Of a stretch of DNA of 64,000 bases, positions 52,800 through 63,940 are shown one piece after another. The position numbers were made by a program, and so were the translations under genes. The notes beneath the pieces were generated by a model. It made no database searches and was not told where the DNA came from. It was given only the letters and a program-made list of their open reading frames with translations. Origin of the DNA: Prorocentrum cordatum (Eukaryota > Sar > Dinophyceae > Prorocentrales > Prorocentraceae); the NCBI GenBank assembly GCA_963575745.1, contig CAUYUJ010019116.1:107501-171500 (forward strand). Reading direction: 5' to 3'. The stretch's first letter is position 1, and each line of letters begins with the position of its first letter.

Positions 52800-53740
52800 A
52801 ACAACTCTGGGTCCCTACCACCGTCCGCACCACATCCCCCACTGCTGTCCCCAGCGCCACTGTCCTCACCACCACTGTCCCCATTGTTCCCACCACCGTT
52901 ACCACTATGCTCACCAGTGCCCCCCCCACCACTGTCGCACTGTCCCCACTGTCCCCACCACTGTTCCCACCACGGTTCCACTCTCCCCACTTTCTCCACG
53001 GCCCCAACCTCTGTCCCACTGTCCCCACTGTCCCACTGTCCCCGCCGCTGTCCCACTGAGCTGTCCCACTGTTCCCACCACTGTCCCCACTGTCCCCACC
53101 ACTGTCCCCACAGTACCTCTGTCCCATTATCCCACCGCCGTCCTCGCCACCGCCCTCACCACTGTCGCCACCACCACTATACCCTTCACTGCCCCACTGT
53201 TTCCACCACTGTCCCAACACCACTGTCCTCACCACCACCGTCCCCACCACTGTCCCACTGCCCACACTGTTCCCACCATTGTCCCTGCTGTCCCCACCAG
53301 TGCCCCCACCAGTGCCTCACTGTCCCCACTCTCCCACCATTGTCCCACCACAGTCCCCCTCTCCCAACTTTCCCCACGGCCCCCATCACTGTCCCACTGT
53401 CCCCGCTGTTCCCACCACTGTCCCACTGTCCCCGCCGCTGTCCCACTGCGCTGTCCCACCGTCCCCACTGTCCCCATCACTGTCCAAGTGTCCCCACTGT
53501 CCCCACCACTTTCCCCACTGTATTAGTGTCCCACCACTGTCCTCACCTCTGTCCCCACCGCTACCGTCCCCACCACTGTCCCACTGTCCCCACCACTGTC
53601 CCGCTATCCCCTCACCACTGTCCCCACCACCACCGTCCCCACCACTGTCCGCACCACTGTCCCACTGTCCCCGCACCACCGTCCCCACCACCACCGTTCC
53701 CACCACTGTCCCAACATCCCCACCATTCTCCAACTGTCCC
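52800..53740 (+). repeat. Satellite based on a 9 bp CCCCACTGT-type motif
   Basis: About 940 bp of CCACTGTCC-based repeats with CCACCACTGTCCC variants. Open frames on both strands are repeat translations (Cys/His/Pro-rich or Gly/Thr/Val-rich). Confidence 0.92.
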
Positions 53741-53774
53741 GAGGAGCGGGCATCGTTTGCCGGCGGCGAGGTGA

Positions 53775-54005
53775 GGGGGCGGGGATTCGAACCGGCAGTG
53801 ACCCCCCCCCCCGGTTGTCGAGGGGGGGGGGATTCGAACCGGCAATGACCCCCCCCCGGTTTTCGAGGGGTGGGGGGGGGTCGAACCGGTAGTGACCCCC
53901 CCCCTCCTTTTCATGATGGACTGGGGGGAGGAAGGGGGTGGGGGTTCGAACCGGTAGTGACCCCCCTCCGGTCGGTTTTCGAGGGGGGGGGCGGGACAGG
54001 AACAC
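53775..54005 (-). repeat. G/C-tract array, inverted copy
   Basis: Four units carrying TTCGAACCGGTAGTGACCCC, inverted relative to 52,430-52,790. The sequence just outside (54,005-54,050) is also an inverted match to 52,375-52,420, so the inverted repeat extends past the arrays. Confidence 0.9.
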
Positions 54006-54109
54006 CAGGTTTTCCGCCAGCAGCAGTAGAACACGCTCTTTCATATATAAATGTGTGTATAGATATACAGTGTCTGTATGCTTCGGCTCAGTCGCCTCCT
54101 GGCCTAATG

Positions 54110-54350
54110 TGCGAGGGCGCGCCGCTGGATGACCCCAAAAGGGGGGGGGGAACCACCCGCCCCCCCCCCTTTCCCCCGATCCGTCGTCGGGGACCCACCC
54201 CCCCTCCCCCCCGTTCCCGATCCGTCGTCGGGGACCTCCCCCCCTTCCCCCTCTTTCAAAAGGAAAAGGAGGGGGAGGGGGTTCCGAACCCCCCCGCCCT
54301 CCCCCCTTTGGCCGCCAAATTCGAACCCCCCCCCTTTCGCCACGGCGCCC
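54110..54350. repeat. G/C homopolymer-tract array
   Basis: Runs of 6-10 G or C spaced by CGATCCGTCGTCGGGGACC (twice, near 54,177 and 54,221), TTCCGAACCC and AATTCGAACCC. Strong potential for G-quadruplex on the G-rich strands. Confidence 0.85.
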
Positions 54351-54376
54351 CCGGCCTCCGGAACCCAACACCGACC

Positions 54377-54448
54377 ACCCCTAACACGAATCCTCACCCT
54401 TACCCTAACCCCCAACCCTAACCCCAAACCCAAACCCTAGCCCCAAAC
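54377..54448. repeat. Interstitial telomere-like repeats (CCCTAA/CCCTAAA-type)
   Basis: Degenerate runs such as ACCCTAACCCCCAACCCTAA and CCCCAAACCCAAACCCTAG. Dinoflagellate telomeres are reported to be of the TTTAGGG type. Here the units are degenerate and lead directly into the CTACTCA satellite. Confidence 0.65.
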
Positions 54449-55965
54449 AGCACTCACTACTCATTACGCACTACTCAATACCCACAATTCACTACTCGCT
54501 ACTCACTACTCACTTATCACTATTCATTACTCACTACTCACGACTCACTACTCACCACCCACGACTCACTACCCACTACCCACTACTCACTACTCCCTTC
54601 TCCCTACTCACTACTCGCTACTCACTACAAACTAGTCACTACCCACTAACCACTACTCAATACTCACTACTCACTAAACACAACTCACATACCACTACTC
54701 ACTAATCAGAAAGCACGACTCACTACCCAGTAACCAGTACCCACTACTTACTACTCACACTTCACTCCTCACTACTTACTGCCCACAATTCACTACTCAC
54801 TATCCACTACTCGCTACTCGCTACTCCCTACACAGTTCTCACTACTCACTACTCGCTAATCCCAGCGCCCTACTCGCTACCCGATACGCACTATTCACTA
54901 CCCACTACTCACTACTCACTACGCTCCCACTACTCACTACTCACTACTTGGTACTCCCTACTCACTACTCCCAACGCACTACTCACTACCCAGTACTCAA
55001 CTCTCACTACTCACTAAACACTACTCACTACTCACTACTCACTACTCACTAAGCACTACTCACTACCACTAACCACTATCCACTACTTAATACTGAGTAC
55101 TCACAATTCACTACTCACTACGCACTGCCCACAACTCACTACTCACTATCCGCTACCCGCTACCCAATACGAGGTATTCACTACCCACTACGCACTACTC
55201 GCTACTCACTACCCCTACCGCCTACTCCCTACTCACTAGTCATTAGTCGCAAGTCGCTACTCACTACTCACTACTCATTACTCACGACTCACTACTCACT
55301 AATTCTGCTCGCACTTCCCTACTCACTACTCAATACCCACTTCTCGTTGCTCATCACTCACTACTCACTACTCACGACTCCCTACTCACTACTCACTACC
55401 CACTACTCACTACTCGCTACTCCGTACTCGCTACGCACTACTCCCTACGCGCTACTTACAACTGAATCCTGACTACTCCCTCCGCACTACTCACTACTCA
55501 CAAGGCCCTATCCGCTACTCACTACTGCCTACTCGCTACTCCCTACTCGCTACTCCCTACTCGCTACTCGCTATTCGCTACTCACCACTCACTACTCACT
55601 ACTCTCTACTCGCTGCGCACTACTCATTACTCACTTTCACTACTCACTCCTCGCTATTCGCTACTGTCTACTCCCTCATCCCTACTCCCTGCTTACTACT
55701 CACTACGCAGTACTCTCTACACACTACTCACTACCCACTACCCACTACTAATAATTACTTACTCTCTACGTCCTTCCCACTATTCACTACACACTACTCA
55801 CTTCGCACTACTCACTAAGCTCTACGCACTACTCACTACTACCACTACCCATTACCCACTACCCACTACTCACGACTCACTGCGCACTACTCACTATCAA
55901 ATACCCACTACTCACCAATCGCTACTCAAAACATTCTACTCTCTACTCGCTACCCGAGAGGCGCC
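54449..55965 (+). repeat. CTACTCA heptamer satellite
   Basis: About 1.5 kb of seven-base units (CTACTCA with CTACCCA, CTACTCG, CTACGCA variants). Period slips produce occasional eight- and six-base steps. Stop codons in all frames, consistent with no coding. Confidence 0.93.
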
Positions 55966-55969
55966 CTCC

Positions 55970-56215
55970 CCAGCCCCTTGTTCGGCGCAAAGGGGGGGAG
56001 GGGGCGCGGGGTTTGACCCCCCCCCTCCTTTCCAGCGCCAAGGGGGGGAGGGGGTGGGGGGGGGTCCGGAACCCCCCTCCCCGCATTCAGGGGGGGGGAT
56101 GGGGGGGGGCTCGGACCCCCTCCCCCCTCCTCCTTTAAGAGGAGGAGACGGGGGGGGGGGATCGACAATCTCATCTCTTTTTTGAAGGGGGGGAAAGGGG
56201 GGGGTTCTGCGAGCA
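55970..56215. repeat. G/C homopolymer-tract array on the far side of the heptamer satellite
   Basis: Four to five units with G7-10 and C6-9 tracts separated by TTTGACCC, GTCCGGAACCC, CTCGGACCC and GGATCGAC. It mirrors the array at 54,110-54,350. Confidence 0.85.
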
Positions 56216-57120
56216 CGCCCTCCTTTTTGCGTTTTCAGGGCCATCCACTGGCGCGTTTTCCTAATGTGCCCCTCGGAGACGGGCGTCGCTACAGGGCCGA
56301 GTAAACGGGGGCAGGGCCCTTGGAAACTGGAAACTAGACTGTCGCGCGGCGCGCAGAATGGGGAGCATCTGGCGAAGTGAAAACGAAGAGGGCGAGGAGG
56401 AGGAAGAGGAGGAGGAGGAGGAGGAGGAAGAGGGCCCTTCTGACCAGTTTGACCTATGAGGGCTCACTGACAGCCACGCACGTGCGCGCAACATACAACA
56501 TGCTCGAACACCATGCAAGGGCACAGATGAAGCAAAAGGAAAAAGAAGGCACAGGAGGCAAACGAGGGGCCTCTTTCACCCCGTAGCTCCTGGGCCCAGC
56601 GCTGCAGCGCCGCAAAGCAGGGCATGCCCTCTCAGACGGCCTGGGCCCGCGCCCCCCTCGCGCCCCCACCTGGGGGAAGGGAAGAGGAAGAATAATATGA
56701 TCCTCCAAATGGGGGGGCCAGTCGCACGGCGCGACGGAATAGCGCCTGCCTCCAGCTCCTCCTCCTGGATATGGCGGCGGAGAGCTTCCGCGAGCCCGGC
56801 GCGGGCGGGCGGGGGGGGGGAAGGGGGGGGGGCCTAAGGGACTCCAGCAGCCTCGCGAGCCCTCAACGCGGCATCCTCGCCCCGCGCGTCCGCCCCCCCA
56901 AGCCGAGGGCCGGGTTCCTCCTCGGGCCACGGGCCGTGATCAGCCGACAGAGCCTCCACAAGACCCGCGGGTGGGGCACTGGATGGGGCTCGAGGGCAGT
57001 CGAAGTGGGCGCCCCTGGGCCATGGTCTTAAATCCAGCAAATCTATAAGCATGCTAGCGCTATTCTCCACAGCGCTGTCAGCGCAGGAGTCGGGGGCCTT
57101 TTTTATATACATAAAAAACA
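56216..57120. other. No recognised gene; GGA microsatellite at 56,395-56,430
   Basis: A minus-strand frame at 56,834-57,120 (RPWPRGAHFDCPRAP...) has a protein-like composition but no domain I recognise. Homopolymer G runs at 56,807-56,831. Confidence 0.4.
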
Positions 57121-57124
57121 AACA

Positions 57125-57126
<2 letters not shown>

Positions 57127-57193
<67 letters not shown>
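57127..57193. repeat. (CA)n microsatellite
   Basis: About 33 uninterrupted CA units. Confidence 0.98.
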
Positions 57194-57196
<3 letters not shown>

Positions 57197-57347
57197 CCGC
57201 TCAGCAAGCAGCTCACTGGAATCAAGTGCATCCTTATCGCTTGGCCGGCGCGCCTCCTCCACAAAACGGACAGCTCGGGCCATGGCAGCACGCGAATCCT
57301 GCGGGCACCTCTTCTTGGGAGTCGTTCTCAATTCACCAATCTCGGGG

Positions 57348-58262
57348 TCAATGCCGAGGAGGGTGGTGCGGGTATTGCGGGGGTGGGGACAACGTCCTAA
57401 CTCTGGATTGGTTCTGGGTTTCCTCGATAAGGGCGCCCCACCTCATGCGCGGGAACGCGGTCGGCGCCTTGCTCACCTGCCAGAACCCGCGCAGGTCAAG
57501 CGAGACGGTCCTGGAAGGAGGGGCTGCACTCAGAGCACATGGCGTAGCTGACTGCCACGAGCCTGGTGCCCTCTCCTCCCAGTGGGCAACTTCTGGATGT
57601 TCCTTCCGAGCACGCGCTCCTACTTCAAGGCCAATCAGCATCAACTGGCGCTGGCTGAGCAGGAGCGGAGAGCCACTTGATAGCTGCTGATGTTGTCGTC
57701 GTGCACTCACGTTCCGGACGACCCCGCCTGCTTGAGAGTGCGAAGCGGAGCAGGTGGGTGATGCCGATCCGCAACTCTTGGCTCCTGCCACCTCGCAGCA
57801 GACCAGGTCCCACATGGAAGGCCTCCAGCGAGGCCAATGGCACGACCTGCTCGAGAGCAGGTCCCACTTGCAAGCAATAGCCCCACGAGTCAAGTCGCCA
57901 TCAACAAGATCACATGCCACGTCACACGATATAACAATACTGGTAACAGGTCCCGTCATTAGGACACATCCCAGCTCTTCCAGCACATCACCTGTTCGCA
58001 TTGCTCCTGAGAACAGGTGCAAAAACGAAAGCACTGCATGCTGAAGAGGCCGCGGGCAACGGTCAGCAGCAGGGCCATCATACTCAAGAGGCTCAAAAAA
58101 TATGCTCCTCCTCCCGAGGGGCCTCGTAGCTGGATGCCTCTTGGACCACGAACAGGGGCTCTGGTACATCATTATACTGATCAAACGTAGACCTGATGAC
58201 CTGCCGGGCGCCCGCGCAGGGCACCCGAGTTTGTTAAGGGGCATTCCGAGGACAGGGAACAC
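57348..58262 (-). pseudogene. Second methyltransferase-like module, degraded
   Basis: The minus strand reads AVLSFLHLFSGAMRTGDVLE (motif I-type FSG loop, though the GG of FSG-x-GG is absent), a CDLVDGDLTRGAI segment, and near 57,570-57,610 LEVGARARKEHPEVAHWEER, where EHP sits where motif VI (ENV/ENP) is expected. The region between is frameshifted: 57,625-57,873 in another frame reads RGGRSQELRIGITHLLRF, the stretch that usually follows the Pro-Cys motif. It resembles the module of the PAT-like element at 27.9-28.7 kb but is too diverged to be a copy. No recombinase or RT directly adjoins it. Uncertain, as no clean Pro-Cys motif was found. Confidence 0.5.
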
Positions 58263-58795
58263 GGTGAGCGGCGAGCCAGGCCCCCCTTCTCATGGCACCT
58301 TTCTTGCGGGCATGCCGTCTGTTTTCCAAGGCCTCGAGGGCCCGCGCCTCTGGCAGAAGTTCAGGGGACTCAGGGGCCAGGTATGAGAGAGCCAGAATAT
58401 AGCAGTTAGGACTCCCATAGGCCAGGTGGTCGATTCTCAGTTCCACAGAGCTGAACCGAATTCAAACAAATCGAACACGCACTGCTAGCAATATACCTCG
58501 CAGCCACCACTCGTCGTTGGGTGTAGCCGGGCATTGCGTTGCTTCGCAGTTGCACACCTGGGGGAGGCGAGCTCGCAGACGGGCAGCGATGCGCAACGGG
58601 CACAGATGCAGACTTAAGGGAGAGGTCTGGAGGCACACCAATACTTGCAGCATGAAGGAAAAAACCTGCGTCCGCTGTCCGGCGCCTCCCACTCGACATG
58701 CCCAACGGATATAAGCCTCGATCCAGGCCCGAACTCCGAGAAAGGATTGGGGAACTCACGTAACCTGGATACCCGAGTTCGAAGCCACCGAAGAA
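58263..58795. other. Nothing recognised
   Basis: Mixed sequence between the methyltransferase-like fragment and the 3' end of LINE B. Short frames only. Confidence 0.5.
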
Positions 58796-58798
58796 AAT

Positions 58799-59264
58799 CT
58801 AGGTGAACCAGGAGTGCCCAGGTTCCGACGTGGCCCTAGCAGGCCCAAAGAGGGCCCCAGGGGCATGGCGGCGCAGACGGCTGAGGTAGCGCAAGCGGTG
58901 CCACCTTAGCAGGATATTTACGTCGCGCGTCCGAGCAGCTGCCAAGATCGCTCGATCAGGATCCGCTCCGTCATCGCCCAGGGCAGAGCAGCGCATCATG
59001 ATCATGCCAGACCTGTTGCGTCGGTACTGGGCACAAGAGGGTCGCGGCCACGTGGCCGCGCTGCGAGGCGTGCCGGACGTGACCAGCACGCCCGCGAGTT
59101 GCAGCTTGTGCTGCAGGGCGAGTTGGGAACCGGGGAAAACAACATGTCGCAGAGCCTGCAGCGACGGCGACGTCGACAACACCCAGCGCGGGCGCCGCGT
59201 CTTGTTTGTCCGAAGCCATCCCTCCCAAGTGTTTATGCGCATTACCGCCTCCAGAGTAAGCCCC
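58799..59264 (-). pseudogene. C-terminal region of LINE B
   Basis: Reads LQHKLQLAGVLVTSGTPRSAATW and ILLRWHRLRYLSRLRRHAPGAL, the Leu/Arg-rich ending typical of these RT proteins downstream of the thumb. No zinc-binding knuckle is visible within it. Confidence 0.5.
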
Positions 59265-61345
59265 TTAGGAGACGCGCAGGTAGATGGATTCAAAACCTCT
59301 CCCCCCCTCCTCAATCAAGAACTTCCCGCGGGCCGCGACAGCTCCGGGCCGCCTGGAAGTCAGGAGAAGGGCAGTCTTGTCGGTGCCCGCGTTGATCTCG
59401 AGGCCTGCAGCGGCGAAGGTGTCGGCGACGATCACCAAGAGGCACTGGGTCTTCTCAATGATGGAGCCTGCAGGGCCCCACGCGCTGAAGAGGCTGTCGC
59501 CGCTATGCTCAACGTCATTAGTCGAGACCTTGGTGTCGCACCGCGCAAGAGGGCCCCAGGCCCTGGCCGAGGGGGCGCCCAGCTCCTGAAGAAGCCCAGC
59601 ATCCTCAAGACGGCCCCAGGTCCGCCGAGTACACCTGGAAACGATAAACAGAAACAGCTGGGCAGCAAGCGCATTGCCTGGCCTGGTCCTCGTCGTCATA
59701 GCCGCAGCATGTCCTGGCCCCTGGGCAGCGGCCTGCGCCCCTGACAAGGCCTCAGCCAACACGCGCCCCATGGGCGCAGGAACCTCCATTTCCTCTAAGA
59801 GCGGAGGCCGAGCAAGCTCGGCGGCAAGTAGCCCCATGCAAGACGGTGGCGAACCAGAAGCACGCAGCAGCTGAGCAATCCGTTCTCCGGCATACTCCCC
59901 CCCCTCGAATCGGACGAGTATTTCGCGAATCGCCCGGTGAAGCGCCGCTTCGAAATCGAGGTCCACGAATAGAACCAACATCGCATCAGATCGCACACGC
60001 GACGGGTCCTGCATCGAACGAACCATGCGTGCAGCAAAAATTGCCACGCACGCGTATGCCTCAACATGGAGACCCCGGCGCAGATGCATCAAGAAACGGC
60101 TGCAGCCTGTCAGCAGCCAGTGTGTGCACGCGCTCGCCGGCTGGTGGTCCTGCGGCCGCAGATCTGCTGCTGGGGCACTGGTCGGGTGCATATCCACCCT
60201 CCACCCCTGTGCCAATCGGCCAAACACGAGCTTTTCCACCGGAGTGGTTCATGAACACAAATCATACACTTCAATGCCAGGGGGTAGCACAGCCGAGCCG
60301 AGCAAGTGTCTGCGGGCACATATTCAGCAGGGCTCCTGGGACGCAATCAAAGCCATTTGCGCCAGTACTCGAGGTCATGGGCATCTGCTGTTCGAACATC
60401 GCCAGGGGAAGTGCATTCTTCGCAACATTCATGTCAATCGAGTCCAGCTCGCAGCGGGACTCACCGATAAATTGCGAAAGACTGGAAGCAGGCACTCGGA
60501 GCCCAAGCTCCTGATCAGCAAAGTGTTCCAGCCAACGCTCCCTGCCGTCGGTGTCTCAGCCTGTTGGCCATCCTTCGAAAGCACCTGAGCAGACTGGCTG
60601 GCAGGGCGCTTCTAAACCAACCCCACTCCCAGCGAACGAAGCTCGAAGCTAGCCGTGCGCTTTCCGAAACTCCTTCAAACGAAACGACCTGGCGATGCTC
60701 TCTGAAATTTGGGTCATCTTATCAACCTCATCCATCTCGCGCGACCAACATATCAGCCGAGAGGTCAGGAATGTCGCATTAGTAGCTAGTTCCCGCATAA
60801 AACCATACCGTCGGCGAAACATACCCAGGACTCCCCATGCGCAAAACCAGAATGGGCAGGGCCCTAGCCAATCCACAGCAAATAGTCACAACATACTCCC
60901 AGTCAGGCATCCTCAGGAACCTCTGGGCAGCAGGAAGATGGCGAGGCGCAGTACTCTGTACAACCTCAACCTGAGAATGGAACTCCTCGATGGTCCCCTC
61001 ACAGCTTCTGGCGCCATTGACGACCGCGGAAATGGTTGGGCCCGCTGCGGATCCTGATGACTCCCCAGACACCCACGTGCTCCTGAAAACCCAACGACGC
61101 CCATGAGTGTAAAGCGCGCTGAAGCAGGCCTCGATGGGGTCTTCCGAGTATACGCACGCTGGGTAGCCCGCAGGTGCCTCCGGAGCTCCAGCAGCTCAAG
61201 CGCCCTTTCACTCACCCAGTCCTGGCGACGAGGGTCGTCGGGGAGGAGATGCTCACGTGCAAAATCTGCGAGGTGGGCAGTCACTCGCGCGCACTGCGCA
61301 GTGGCCGACACCGCCCATGTTGACTCTGGAAAGGTGGCCACATGA
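59265..61345 (-). pseudogene. Reverse transcriptase region of LINE B
   Basis: From the 5' side: DWVSERALELLELRRHLRAT (61,230-61,170, pre-RT linker), PRHLPAAQRFLRMP (60,945-60,905), FVDLDFEAALHRAIREIL (59,975-59,920; motif A region, though the normal spacing to AFD is changed), NALAAQLFLFIVSR (motif B region) and KVSTNDVEHSGDSL (59,530-59,490, where a YVDD box is expected), then SIIEKTQCLLVIVADTFAAAGLEINAGTDKT. The first Asp of the YxDD box is Asn. Multiple frame changes. Confidence 0.6.
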
Positions 61346-61785
61346 GCATCAAAAGAAGCGCGAACTTGAAGATCTCGCAGCCGCTCAGTATGCGCGCGCA
61401 GCTGATGCCAGCGACGCCGCGAGATGTCGATCGAGCCAGAGGGGGGGGGGGGGGGCCACCGTGATATACGTAGGGCTATGATATTCTACTGCGTTGACAA
61501 GATCCACATACCGATCTACCTGCGCAGAAAAAACTGTTGCCCAGCCAATCCTGTGGCACAGGCACGTCGTCCAAACGCTTGCATACCTGACCATTCGCGT
61601 GTACATGCGCATGATATGCATCCCCCAAAGGAGCCGGTAGACAGGTAGACGGCGCGACGACCTGGAAGCGATGTCACAACGCTCGCGAAAACTTTCCTGA
61701 TACATTTTCCTCCACAACATCAATATCACCGCTCTGAGCAAAGCAAGTCGACCCCACCTCCGCGTTCGCATCGAACAGGAACACT

Positions 61786-61820
61786 GGGTGCACGCCTGGA
61801 GCTGCTCCAGGTGTGCACCC
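61786..61820. repeat. 35 bp hairpin 1 of a tandem pair
   Basis: GGGTGCACGCCTGGAG, CTG, CTCCAGGTGTGCACCC: 16 bp arms with one mismatch and a 3 bp loop. Confidence 0.9.
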
Positions 61821-61821
61821 A

Positions 61822-61850
61822 TTGATTGTGCTCCAGTGGAGCACAATCAA
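61822..61850. repeat. 29 bp hairpin 2 of a tandem pair
   Basis: TTGATTGTGCTCC, AGT, GGAGCACAATCAA: perfect 13 bp arms with a 3 bp loop, starting 2 bp after hairpin 1. Confidence 0.92.
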
Positions 61851-62399
61851 GCCACCATCTCTCAACAGGCGCAAGCTCCTTGCGCGCCGACTAGGGAGCA
61901 TGGGTAGCAACCAGTAACAAATCGAAGCCTGGCACATGAAATCGCAACAGAAGCCTACTCGGGCCAGCATAACTGCGACACGTGCTGTTTGCCTGGTCGA
62001 GTTCCCTCGACAGGTAGCCCCGCGTTAATCCAGATCGCCACGCCATCGGCGCCACTCTCAGCGCACTTGGAAGAGCGCAGAATTCGATCCCCGACCCGAC
62101 CGGGGGGGCCGCCTGGAGCCTCGTTCCAAGCTCCCCGGGGAAGTGGCACCGAGCGGCAGAAAACTGCTGGGCCAGGGGCGCGATGCGCCCCGGGGAGTTT
62201 AAGCCGATGACCTTCAAAAAGCTGGCGGACCCACGGGGCCCACGGGGCCCCTTCTTGCACTTGCCGTTGCCCTGGAGGGCCAGGACAGGCAACTCCAAGC
62301 TTGGAGCTGTTAAGGTCCTGGGAGGGGGCGTTGTCAGCGACGCACTTGACCCCGATGACATCCTGTACCTGGAAACCCTCCGAGGACGCCCCCTTGGCC

Positions 62400-62945
62400 C
62401 TTAAGTCGTTCGAACATGCGATGCAGGCCGCTGGCGCTCTCCGCAGGGCGCCAGGCCCACGCATGCGCCGATGAGTCAACAAGCAGCTCGGCAAACGGCA
62501 TGCAATCCGTGCCAGGCATCGGCCCCATGCCAATGAGACGGGCGATGACGCACTCATTGCACCTCCCCCCTGGCGACTGCGAACATGCCCCCCAGTGGGG
62601 GCGCGCGAAACCGATAGAAAACTCAGCCATAGACCAGAGAAACAGGGGCCCGCACTTGGAAACCTCAAAATTCTGCAACCCCATCAGGGCCCCAAGAGTT
62701 CGCATAGAGTCGAGCCTGAGGGCGATAGGCACATTGCCTAGGTTGGCCCGCGCAATCCATGCTGGGGCCCACGCCGCAGCCGCGGCATCCGCCGCGTCAG
62801 AGTGGTAGGACGAGGGGGGGGAGAGACCCGTCGCATCATTAGGGGCCAGATCAAAGATGACACCCCGTAGCGCTCTGGAACCATCGAAATACTCGTGCAT
62901 AATCACGACGGCGGGCGCGGGAACGAATGAAATATCCGACCTCTC
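62400..62945 (-). pseudogene. RNase H-like region of LINE B
   Basis: One open frame (62,334-63,116) contains MHEYFDGSRALRGVIFDLAP (DG-S block with the first Asp), AAAAAWAPAWIAR, LRLDSMRTLGALMG (second Asp) and SQSPGGRCNECVIARL where RNase H has GH-G-WNE-AD. The Glu and the last Asp are lost. The fold is suggested only by this order. It lies upstream of the endonuclease-like region. Confidence 0.45.
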
Positions 62946-63119
62946 AGCACCTCCCGCTCCATCAGAATGGAGAAGAACGCGCAGGGGGAGAAGGGGGAAG
63001 GAGAGGGGCACGCCGCTGAAACACCGCGGAGGTTGCTGGACAACAGTACTCTGAGAGAGCACTCTCGCACTACGCGCGAACGTGGAAAGGTCGTGTCCGT
63101 CGCAGTAACGCAACAACTT

Positions 63120-63940
63120 CGCGCGCGGGAAAAATGGGAGTCACGAAACTTGCGCGGCCGCTGCTTCGTCAAAGTCACATCAGCTCCCATCATCAGATCG
63201 ATTGCGAGGCTCGCGGCGCACAGGAGGAGCAGCGGCCGCCACCTGTTTCCCGACGCCAACTCGCGAGCTGCGCTGCGTCCAGCAGATCGATGCGTGCTGC
63301 GCCTGCCGTGGCCGTCGGGATTCTTGGCTTGGGGCACTGGTCGGAGATCTTCCTGGGGGCCAGCTCGGAGCGCGATGCTGTCGGGAGGCCTCTGCCGAGG
63401 AGCTCTCCGCGGGGGCATCGGCTGCCGGCTCGCCGGCGCGCCTGTGCCTGACGCACCGGGCGCCGCAGGCGCCGCTGCTGCCGCCGTTGGAGCCGTCGTC
63501 GCCGCTGTCGCCTGGGCCGCTGCACCCGCGGCCGCATTCGCCGTCCCCACCTGCGGGGCCACTGGGTTGGCGAAGCCTGCCCGAGGCTGCGGCACTGGGA
63601 CATTGGCGCCACCGCCCGCCTGGATCTGCAGCTGGTGGACGACGCTCGCCACGCCCTGGAGCGAGGCCATCATCGCCGCGATCTGAGCCCGGCGCGCCGC
63701 CAAAGCCCCGAGGGCCGCGACGGGCGTCGGGCCCGTCGGGGCGCCGGGCCCCCCGCCCGCGGGCGCAGCAGCAGCAGCTGGCGCAGCCTCCTGTGGCTTA
63801 TTGGCCTCGGACTCGGCGTGGATCAGGGCCTTCAGCTCCGTGATGGTCTGGTTCATGTGGTCGAGGTCGCGCTTCGCCACGTCTGCGTCCACTATCGCCT
63901 GCTTCGCTTGGGTCTGCAGTTCGATCGGCACATCTTCCGA
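63120..63940 (-). pseudogene. Alanine/proline-rich retroelement-like N-terminal fragment
   Basis: The frame reads SEDVPIELQTQAKQAIVDAD, DLDHMNQTITELKALIHAES and a coiled-coil-like helix (63,930-63,800), then a long Ala/Pro-rich tract (63,780-63,480). An in-frame TAG at 63,941-63,943 separates it from a matching upstream reading (ARERAERRLQ), so the gene continues beyond the window edge. This is the kind of N-terminus I know from dinoflagellate retroelement proteins; it may belong to LINE B or to another element. Confidence 0.45.

Larger units (their letters stand above)
61674..62345 (-). pseudogene. Endonuclease-like region of LINE B, carrying two hairpins
   Basis: DVIGVKCVADNAPS (62,300-62,250, in the place of the VIGIQE-R motif), KCAESGADGVAIWINAGLPV (62,060-62,000) and VFLFDANAEVGSTC (61,795-61,755, matching the GD-NA-VG block of APE-type endonucleases). 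The catalytic Glu of the first motif is replaced. The block is in three frames. Two inverted repeats (61,786-61,820 and 61,822-61,850) lie inside it. Confidence 0.55.
58799..63110 (-). mobile_element. LINE-like non-LTR retrotransposon B, heavily degraded
   Basis: Minus-strand order: RNase H-like (about 62,930-62,540), endonuclease-like (62,340-61,700), RT (61,350-59,265) and a C-terminal part (59,264-58,799). Each part is in several frames and carries stops. I could not identify the outer ends: no target-site duplication or poly-A/repeat tail was found. The gene order is the one I associate with dinoflagellate LINE-like proteins, but the assignment depends on scattered motifs. Confidence 0.65.

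Noticed and set aside
52718-53774. Cys/His/Pro-rich frame of 355 codons, considered as a zinc-binding protein
   Set aside because: It follows the 9 bp satellite. Cys and His come from CTGTCC/CCAC units in a fixed pattern without finger spacing.
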